Source of the DNA: Cyanobacterium aponinum PCC 10605
Lineage (GTDB): Bacteria > Cyanobacteriota > Cyanobacteriia > Cyanobacteriales > Cyanobacteriaceae
Assembly: GCF_000317675.1 (NCBI RefSeq)
Contig: NC_019776.1
Span: 2,046,001-2,110,000 of the forward strand
Reading direction: 5' to 3'
Length of the DNA: 64,000 bases
In this document: one piece after another, positions 58,683-64,000 of the stretch
How the letters are laid out: each line of letters starts with the position of its first letter
Numbering within the stretch: the stretch's first letter is position 1
Translations under genes and position numbers: made by a program
Notes under the pieces: model-generated
What the model saw: only the letters and a program-made list of their open reading frames with translations
What the model was told of the DNA's origin: nothing
Database searches by the model: none

Positions 58683-60302
58683 CTAAACTAAAATAAGATA
58701 GCTTTTGATTTTTTCAATGACCTGATCTATAGTTAAATTATCAGTAATAAGCTCGATCGCATCTTCGGCTTTTTTCAAGGGTGCAATAGCTCTTGTACTG
58801 TCTAAGTAATCTCTTTCCTCTATTTCCTTGATTAAAGTATCTAAATCAATATTACTTTCTCCTTGATTTTGTAAATCAATTAAACGTCTCTTCGCTCTTG
58901 CTTGGGGAGTAGCGGTTAAAAATATCTTTAATTGAGCATGGGGAAAAACATTCGTGCCAATATCTCGCCCTTCTGCCACAATACCCCCTTTTGCTCCGTA
59001 TTCTTGTTGTAATGCTACCATTTTTTCTCTTACCGCAGATTGTGCCGCAACTTTTGACACCTGATTAGTAACTCTTGGGGTGCGAATCTCTTTTGTTATA
59101 TCCTGCCCATTAATTTTTACCGTTACAGGAATTTGTAAATTATCACTAGGTAACAATTCTAACTGCACATTTGCAACTAAAGAAGCAATACTTTCTTCAT
59201 CTTCAACATTAATATTATTTTCCATCACCAACCAAGTAATCGCCCGATACATCGCTCCAGTATCCAAATAAACATAACCCAATTCACGAGCTAAACGACG
59301 GCTAACGGTTGATTTTCCTGCCCCTGCCGGTCCATCAAGGGCTATAATCGGTTTAGTCACTGTTAAAATCACATTATCTATCAAACGAGTATTACCAATA
59401 TAAGCTGCGATCGCAATTAAAGCAGAATCGCTTATTTCCGTCAAGGGTTGCAAAGTTTTAGGCTCAACTATTTCTACATATTGCAATTGTATATTTATAT
59501 CATTTAAGCCCTTTTTATTAAGAGAATCATTAAGATTTAAGCTCTCCTTATTAAGGGAATTATCGAGATTTAAGCCCCCCTTATTAAGGGGGGTTTGGGG
59601 GGATCTAAATTCCTCCTTAACAATCTGTAACAATTTCTGACAATCCCTTTGCCCCTCTTGAAAAGCTCGTTGTGCTTTGCTTAAACTGCGATAAAGTAAA
59701 GTAGCTTTTTCCTTTTCCTCAGAGGATAAATACTGATTACGAGAACTCAAAGCTAACCCTGATTTTTCCCGAATAACGGGGCAAGATTGCACCTTTACAG
59801 GAATATTGAGGTCTTTTGTCATTTTTTGGATAATAGCCACTTGTTGAGCGTCTTTTTGCCCAAAATAGGCAACATTTGGACGGACTAGGTTGAATAATTT
59901 AGTGACGATAGTAGCCACTCCCTGAAAATGCCCTTGACGATATTTTCCACACAAAACCGAAGTCATAGCAGTGGGGGGATTGACGATGGTGGTTTCTTCT
60001 TCTGAAGGATAAATTTCTGTCACAGAAGGAGTAAATAAGAGCTTAACCCCTAATTGCTTACATATTGCCTTATCTTGCTCTAATGGTCTTGGATATTGAT
60101 CTAAATCTTCATTTTTGCCAAACTGTAGCGGATTGACAAATATACTCACTACCACAAAATCTGTTTCCGTAACTGCCCGTTGAATTAAACTTTCATGCCC
60201 CGAATGTAATGCGCCCATAGTTGGCACAAACCCAATTTTTTGAGAAGGAGAAACCCTGCTTATTTCCCTTTGCAATTCACTAATACTGGTTACAATTAAC
60301 AT
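58683..60302 (-). CDS. panC-cmk: bifunctional pantoate-beta-alanine ligase / cytidylate kinase
   Basis: The 539-residue fusion is the typical cyanobacterial PanC-Cmk. The PanC part (1 to about 313) has GFVPTMGALHSGHESLI, IFVNPLQF, YFGQKDAQQVAII and SSRNQYLS. The Cmk part (about 318-539) has ALDGPAGAGKSTVSRRLA, YLDTGAMYRA and GRDIGTNVFPHA. PanC joins pantoate to beta-alanine; Cmk phosphorylates CMP and dCMP. An in-frame stretch of about 37 residues (233-269) near the end of PanC consists of three LNK-start repeats and is not part of the family fold. I use the ATG at 60302. Confidence 0.93.
   Translation of the reverse strand: MLIVTSISELQREISRVSPSQKIGFVPTMGALHSGHESLIQRAVTETDFVVVSIFVNPLQFGKNEDLDQYPRPLEQDKAICKQLGVKLLFTPSVTEIYPSEEETTIVNPPTAMTSVLCGKYRQGHFQGVATIVTKLFNLVRPNVAYFGQKDAQQVAIIQKMTKDLNIPVKVQSCPVIREKSGLALSSRNQYLSSEEKEKATLLYRSLSKAQRAFQEGQRDCQKLLQIVKEEFRSPQTPLNKGGLNLDNSLNKESLNLNDSLNKKGLNDINIQLQYVEIVEPKTLQPLTEISDSALIAIAAYIGNTRLIDNVILTVTKPIIALDGPAGAGKSTVSRRLARELGYVYLDTGAMYRAITWLVMENNINVEDEESIASLVANVQLELLPSDNLQIPVTVKINGQDITKEIRTPRVTNQVSKVAAQSAVREKMVALQQEYGAKGGIVAEGRDIGTNVFPHAQLKIFLTATPQARAKRRLIDLQNQGESNIDLDTLIKEIEERDYLDSTRAIAPLKKAEDAIELITDNLTIDQVIEKIKSYLILV
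59496..59606 (-). repeat. in-frame repeat insertion inside PanC coding region
   Basis: This segment encodes three related units, LNKGGLNLDNS, LNKESLNLNDS and LNKKGLNDI, preceded by RSPQTP. The DNA carries the core GATCCCCCCAAACCCCCC and an inverted CCCCCCTTATTAAGGGGGG (59575-59593). This text is a common intergenic repeat of cyanobacteria, here placed in a coding region without breaking the frame. Confidence 0.8.
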
Positions 60303-60332
60303 GAAGCTCAAGAATTTTTGCAATAATTGTTT

Positions 60333-60914
60333 ATGGCTAATCAAGAATTAATTAACCAAGTTCGTCTTTCAATTTTCAATCTTCCTTCTCCCATTGTCAA
60401 TTTTATTTCTCGCTTTTTTCCCCTCATCGTTAAAGCAATTATTCTACTGTTATTAGCCATTAGTTTTATTCTTCTTACTCCCCAATCTGTTAACGCCCAA
60501 ACGGCGGTTAATTTTACCTATGCCCAACTAGAAGGGGAAGACTTTTCTCACCGAGACTTAACAGGTTCAGTTTTTGCCGCTTCTAATCTACGCAATGCTT
60601 CTTTTTATCAATCTAATCTCACTAATTCTGTGATGACAGAAGGAATTTTGTTCGGTGCTGATTTACGGGAAACCAACTTTACAGGCTCATTGATTGATCG
60701 TGTTACCCTTGATTTTGCTGACTTACGCAACGCTATTTTTACAGATGCGATCGCAACTCGTACTCGTTTCTATGATACAAATATAGAGGGTGCAGACTTT
60801 ACAGGGGCAGTAATTGACCGTTATCAAGTAGCTTTAATGTGCGATCGAGCTTCTGGGGTTAATTCTATCACAGGGGTTGCCACTAGAGATAGCTTAGGAT
60901 GTGATTTCAATTAG
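60333..60914 (+). CDS. pentapeptide-repeat protein, thylakoid-lumen type
   Basis: The 193-residue protein has a long hydrophobic N-terminal segment (FPLIVKAIILLLLAISFILL), ending in an AQT cleavage-like site, so it is exported or lumenal. Pentapeptide repeats of the A(D/N)Lxx type follow (DFSHRDLTGSVFAASNLRNA, ADLRETNFTG, ADLRNAIFTDA), and the C-terminus reads MCDRASGVN and TRDSLGCDFN. This end is shared with thylakoid lumenal pentapeptide proteins of plants and cyanobacteria. The fold is a right-handed beta-helix; the role is unknown. Start ATG 60333 is divergent from panC-cmk, 30 bp away. Confidence 0.85.
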   Translation: MANQELINQVRLSIFNLPSPIVNFISRFFPLIVKAIILLLLAISFILLTPQSVNAQTAVNFTYAQLEGEDFSHRDLTGSVFAASNLRNASFYQSNLTNSVMTEGILFGADLRETNFTGSLIDRVTLDFADLRNAIFTDAIATRTRFYDTNIEGADFTGAVIDRYQVALMCDRASGVNSITGVATRDSLGCDFN

Positions 60915-61071
60915 GGGTAAAGGGCAAGGGTAAATAGTGAATAGTTGAGAATTAAGAATTAAGAATTAAGAATTAAAAACTCTGAACACCTGTACGGGCA
61001 AATGGCCATTCGCTTCCCCCTCTCACCCCCTCACCTTTTATCCAATATTCTAAAACCGAACTGAGGTCAGA
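60915..61071. repeat. composite repeat between convergent genes
   Basis: Contains TAGTGAATAGTTGAGAATTA, AAGAATT words, a decayed palindrome (GGGCAAATGGCCATTCGCTT, 60996-61015), CTCACCCCCTCACC, and TTATCCAATATTCTAAAACC followed by GAACTGAGGTCA at the subtilase stop codon. Confidence 0.85.
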
Positions 61072-62829
61072 TTAATTGAAAGAAGCACTTTTACTGGCTA
61101 AATAAGCTAATCCAACACACATTAAAGCATTGATTAAGAGAAATATTTGAGACATTAACCCATAACCTAAACCCCACACAAAAGGATTTAGAAAAGCAGT
61201 AATCCCAAGACAAGATGCCACACCTAAACTACACCCGATCGCACCCCATTTAAGTTGAGGATGTTGAAGAAATAAAACAACCAGAATAAAGGGGATTAAA
61301 ACACTAGCAAACAAGGGATTTAAACTAGGTGTACCCATAACCACATTACCTAATTCTGGCACAGAACTACCCATTAAACGAAAAGGCCATTGAGGTAAAT
61401 CAAATAAATATAATCCTTGTAGGAAGAATAAACCGCTACTGCCAGTTACTAATCCTGCACTCAAACTGAGGTTGAAAACGACATAATTACGTAAAAACCA
61501 TGCTAGTAAATATGAACCTAGAACCATTGCTAATTTCGGTAAAAGGGTGATAGTGCCACCATTAATCCAAAAAACAGGGTTGAGATAGCCATTTTCTTTT
61601 AACCAGCGTAAAAAGTCTTTCGGGGTAATTTTTCCTTTAAGTGCCATTCTCACCGCTTGAGTTGCGTCTAATTGCCCTGCTCCATAATGGTTTAAGGGGT
61701 CTTTTTCTACTCTACGGGCTGATTGAATTAAAACTTCTCTCACTTCATCTGGATTTTCCATCCCTGTAGCTTTTACTAATGCCGCTACTCCTGCCACGTG
61801 GGGGGCGGCCATACTTGTTCCCTGATAACCGATAAATTCGGGTTGTTTATTCTCTGGATTGATGGTTTCTTGCAAAATTTTGCCTGTTTCACTACCTCCG
61901 GGGGCTGATATATCCACTCCTGCCCCAAAGTTAGAATAGGGAGCTTTAAGCCCCGCAGAATCAATAGCCGCTACACTAATAACTTGAGGATAACGAGCAG
62001 GAAATACCGCAGAGTTACGATTTTCATTCCCCGCCGCCGCTACGATGACAACTCCTTTATCGTGGGCATATTTGATGGCAGACTGCATTAATTGACTATC
62101 TCCTCCTCCCCCTAAACTCATATTAATTACATCCGCTCCTTTATCGGCGGCAAATTTAATGGCTTCGGCTATGTCTGCAATACTACCACCATGCTCTCCT
62201 AACACTTTTAAGGGCATAATTTTTGCTTTGTAAGCAATACCTGCCACACCATAGTTATTATTGGTAGATTGTGCGATTGTACCTGCTACGTGCGTTCCGT
62301 GACCTATATCATCGTCAGCATTAATGGTATTATCAACAAAATTATATCCTTCTACAAACTCGGTATTTTCTAAGTCGGGTACTTTACTTACTCCTGTGTC
62401 AATTACCGCAATGGTGACACCTTCTCCTTTGCTGTCTTCCCATGCTTGTTCAATATTGATACTGCGCAAATTCCACTGTTGAGAATAGGCGGGATCGTTG
62501 GGAACTTCTAAACTATGATAAATATAGTTCGGTTCTACATATTCAATATCACTTTTAAAAGGAGATTTTCTGATTTTTTTGATGGTTTTCTTATCTCCCT
62601 CTACAATGTAAATTCTTTCTTCTTCGGAAAAAATACTATTCAAAATCGGTACTTGTTTCAGTTGAGATGCGATCGCACTCAGGTTATATTCTAACTCTGT
62701 TTGAGAAATATCTTGACGAAAATTAATAATAATAGAATCAAATTCACCCTTAACTGCTAAACCTTGAAAATTAAGTAAGGCAAGGCTAACACCGACAATA
62801 AAAGCACAGGTAAGTAATAGTTTTTTCAT
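61072..62829 (-). CDS. S8 subtilisin-like serine protease with C-terminal membrane segments
   Basis: The 585-residue protein has a signal-like N-terminus (KLLLTCAFIVGVSLALLNFQ), a propeptide (residues 25-105) and a subtilase domain with the Asp motif VIDTGVSKV, the His motif GHGTHVAGTIA and the Ser motif GTSMAAPHVAGVAAL. After residue 410 there are about five hydrophobic helices, ending in LASKSASFN. This suggests a membrane-anchored protease facing the periplasm or lumen. The DTG, GHGTH and GTSMA residues are all intact. The gene is followed by repeat DNA on both sides and is likely monocistronic. Confidence 0.92.
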   Translation of the reverse strand: MKKLLLTCAFIVGVSLALLNFQGLAVKGEFDSIIINFRQDISQTELEYNLSAIASQLKQVPILNSIFSEEERIYIVEGDKKTIKKIRKSPFKSDIEYVEPNYIYHSLEVPNDPAYSQQWNLRSINIEQAWEDSKGEGVTIAVIDTGVSKVPDLENTEFVEGYNFVDNTINADDDIGHGTHVAGTIAQSTNNNYGVAGIAYKAKIMPLKVLGEHGGSIADIAEAIKFAADKGADVINMSLGGGGDSQLMQSAIKYAHDKGVVIVAAAGNENRNSAVFPARYPQVISVAAIDSAGLKAPYSNFGAGVDISAPGGSETGKILQETINPENKQPEFIGYQGTSMAAPHVAGVAALVKATGMENPDEVREVLIQSARRVEKDPLNHYGAGQLDATQAVRMALKGKITPKDFLRWLKENGYLNPVFWINGGTITLLPKLAMVLGSYLLAWFLRNYVVFNLSLSAGLVTGSSGLFFLQGLYLFDLPQWPFRLMGSSVPELGNVVMGTPSLNPLFASVLIPFILVVLFLQHPQLKWGAIGCSLGVASCLGITAFLNPFVWGLGYGLMSQIFLLINALMCVGLAYLASKSASFN

Positions 62830-63221
62830 AATAAAGACTTAATGAGAGGCAACTAGAACCATTATAAACCCAACTAGAATGCTCAAAATCTGAAGGGGAA
62901 TAAAATCAAACTTTTGTAACTTTATTTAATCTGAGTTCGGGATAAATTTTCACTGATGAGTGATGGCAAAAAGGGTAATAGTAAATAGTGTTGGGGCGAA
63001 TAATTAATCATTGATAACTCCGAACACTCATTACTCATTACTCGTTACTTATTACTTTCTCCAACACCTGCAACCTGAAACCTGACACCTGACACCTACT
63101 CTTATCCGATATTCTTAAACCGAACTGAGGTTATTTATTATTTATCTGAGTTCGATATAAAGTTGTCGCTTAGGGTGGATAACGGATAACAATATTTATC
63201 AAGATGAGCGTAAAAATAGCC
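62830..63221. repeat. 392-bp spacer with composite repeat
   Basis: From about 62930: ATCTGAGTTCGGGATAAATT, GATGAGTGATGGCAAAAAGG, ACTCATTACTCATTACTCG, CCTGACACCTGACACC, CTTATCCGATATTCTTAAAC, CGAACTGAGGTTA and a second start GAGTTCGATATAAAGTTG. No palindrome and no ORF is seen. Confidence 0.75.
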
Positions 63222-63806
63222 TTATTTTTTCTTCCAAAAAGCTAATCCTCCTCCCTTACCTCTGGCACAAATAAAATTTTCATCCACTAGAAAATAACGA
63301 AAAAAAGCTAAGTCTTTTAAAGAGGCATCCCAAAAAGTAGTTTCATTTTCTTTACCACCTCTAATTTCCGTTTCATATATTTTTGCTCCTAATATAAACA
63401 TTTTTAGGTATAAAAAGTCAAATGCTAAGATATTTTTATTATTAATAAATTTACAAACGCCACTAACATTAAACTGTACTAAGCCGAATTTAACTATATT
63501 TTCAATTATGCCTTGATTTTTATTTTGTTGGAGATTTTCAGGAATAGAATAATTAATTATAATAGATGCGATCGCTGGTAAATAAAAGCCATTTTTTAAG
63601 AAGTTTCCCCTTTGTTGTTGACTTTTTTTTGTCCCAGTAATAAAACATAATTGCCAACTACCTAATAATTGAGAAAAATCATATTTAATCTTATTTTGAT
63701 TAGCGTATTTTTCCGCCGAAATTAAAGCCTCATAGACATTTTTTGTGGAAGGGTTAGAAGAAGACTTATCAATAATTTGATTAAAAGTTGCTAAAAAATC
63801 AGTCAT
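63222..63806 (-). CDS. hypothetical protein, fibrillin/PAP-like
   Basis: The 194-residue protein lacks a signal peptide. It has an N-terminal helix (DFLATFNQIIDKSSSNPSTK), then YDFSQLLGSWQLCFITGTKK and the ending FFRYFLVDENFICARGKGGG. A single-strand beta core and the GSWQLCFITG start resemble PAP/fibrillin lipocalin-like proteins of thylakoid lipid bodies, but I would not assign this firmly. Three cysteines are scattered and no metal motif is visible. The gene stands alone near the window end. Confidence 0.6.
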   Translation of the reverse strand: MTDFLATFNQIIDKSSSNPSTKNVYEALISAEKYANQNKIKYDFSQLLGSWQLCFITGTKKSQQQRGNFLKNGFYLPAIASIIINYSIPENLQQNKNQGIIENIVKFGLVQFNVSGVCKFINNKNILAFDFLYLKMFILGAKIYETEIRGGKENETTFWDASLKDLAFFRYFLVDENFICARGKGGGLAFWKKK

Positions 63807-64000
63807 TTTTTGGCTTTCTCACTTTGAGTATATAAATTGTTGCTTAGGAAAGGTGTCAGGTTAAATAAAAATGTTAATTTATAACGATTTTATTTTTGAA
63901 ATAATTAAAACCATAGCTATCAAAGTTCCTGTTAATTATTTTCTGTTAATTTATCATAACTACTGTATAAAAGCTGATTTTGCTTTACAAAAAAACACCC
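63807..64000. repeat. repeat fragment at window end
   Basis: The end holds the module GGCTTTCTCACTTTGAGTAT (63815) then AGGTGTCAGG, and an AT-rich end with TTCTGTTAATTTATCATAAC and CTACTGTATAAAAG, related to text near 30090. No gene is visible before the window ends. Confidence 0.6.

Overview
The window looks like chromosomal DNA of an AT-rich unicellular cyanobacterium. It is rich in the HIP1 octamer GCGATCGC and carries chlL/chlN, a Som-type SLH porin, a YvcK protein, a thylakoid-lumen-type pentapeptide protein, DUF2358, DUF3493 and DUF3747 genes, and several c-di-GMP enzymes. Coding style and family content resemble the Cyanobacterium/Geminocystis group, but that is an inference. Most genes are single or in short operons, and intergenic spacers are loaded with short lineage-type repeats.

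Layout. 1-6.5 kb: the N-terminal part of mutL, a diheme cytochrome c, a MoxR ATPase, a hypothetical protein, clpS, a CPBP intramembrane protease and a secreted leucine-rich-repeat protein. 6.5-19 kb: a complete NHLP-type (Nif11/nitrile-hydratase-leader-peptide class) peptide export locus. The minus-strand block holds two ABC transporters (one with a C39 leader peptidase), an HlyD-type adaptor, a double cyclic-nucleotide-binding protein and an HExxH metalloprotein. Divergently, a TolC-like channel and a MinD/ParA-like ATPase follow. No precursor peptide gene is visible beside it. 19-30.7 kb: a MscS/CmpX-like channel, a stress-type membrane protein, lpdA, a MASE1 hybrid kinase, yvcK and small cyanobacterial proteins. 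This segment is framed by two inverted 301-bp copies of a highly structured ORF-less element (297/301 identical).

30.7-43 kb: tldD, a NarL-type regulator, a porin, DUF3747, a solute-binding protein and two large GGDEF-EAL proteins. 43-49.9 kb: ftsQ, an orphan DNA-phosphorothioation-associated protein 4 candidate, a 2Fe-2S/PAS gene pair resembling [FeFe]-hydrogenase accessory proteins, a NIL-ferredoxin, an FAD oxidoreductase, a broken MIF-type tautomerase gene and tRNA-Arg(UCU). The tautomerase gene is split by a roughly 326-bp ORF-less structured insert with features of a HEARO/omega-RNA element. 49.9-64 kb: an FHA-PAS-GGDEF-EAL protein, a lipase, ubiA, coaX, chlN, chlL, a panC-cmk fusion containing an in-frame repeat insertion, a pentapeptide protein, a subtilase and a fibrillin-like protein.

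The most interesting items are (i) the HExxH protein, cNMP-binding protein and MinD-like protein linked to the NHLP exporter, (ii) the duplicated 301-bp structured element, (iii) the structured insert in the tautomerase gene, and (iv) the repeat modules that have entered spacers and, in panC-cmk, a coding region.
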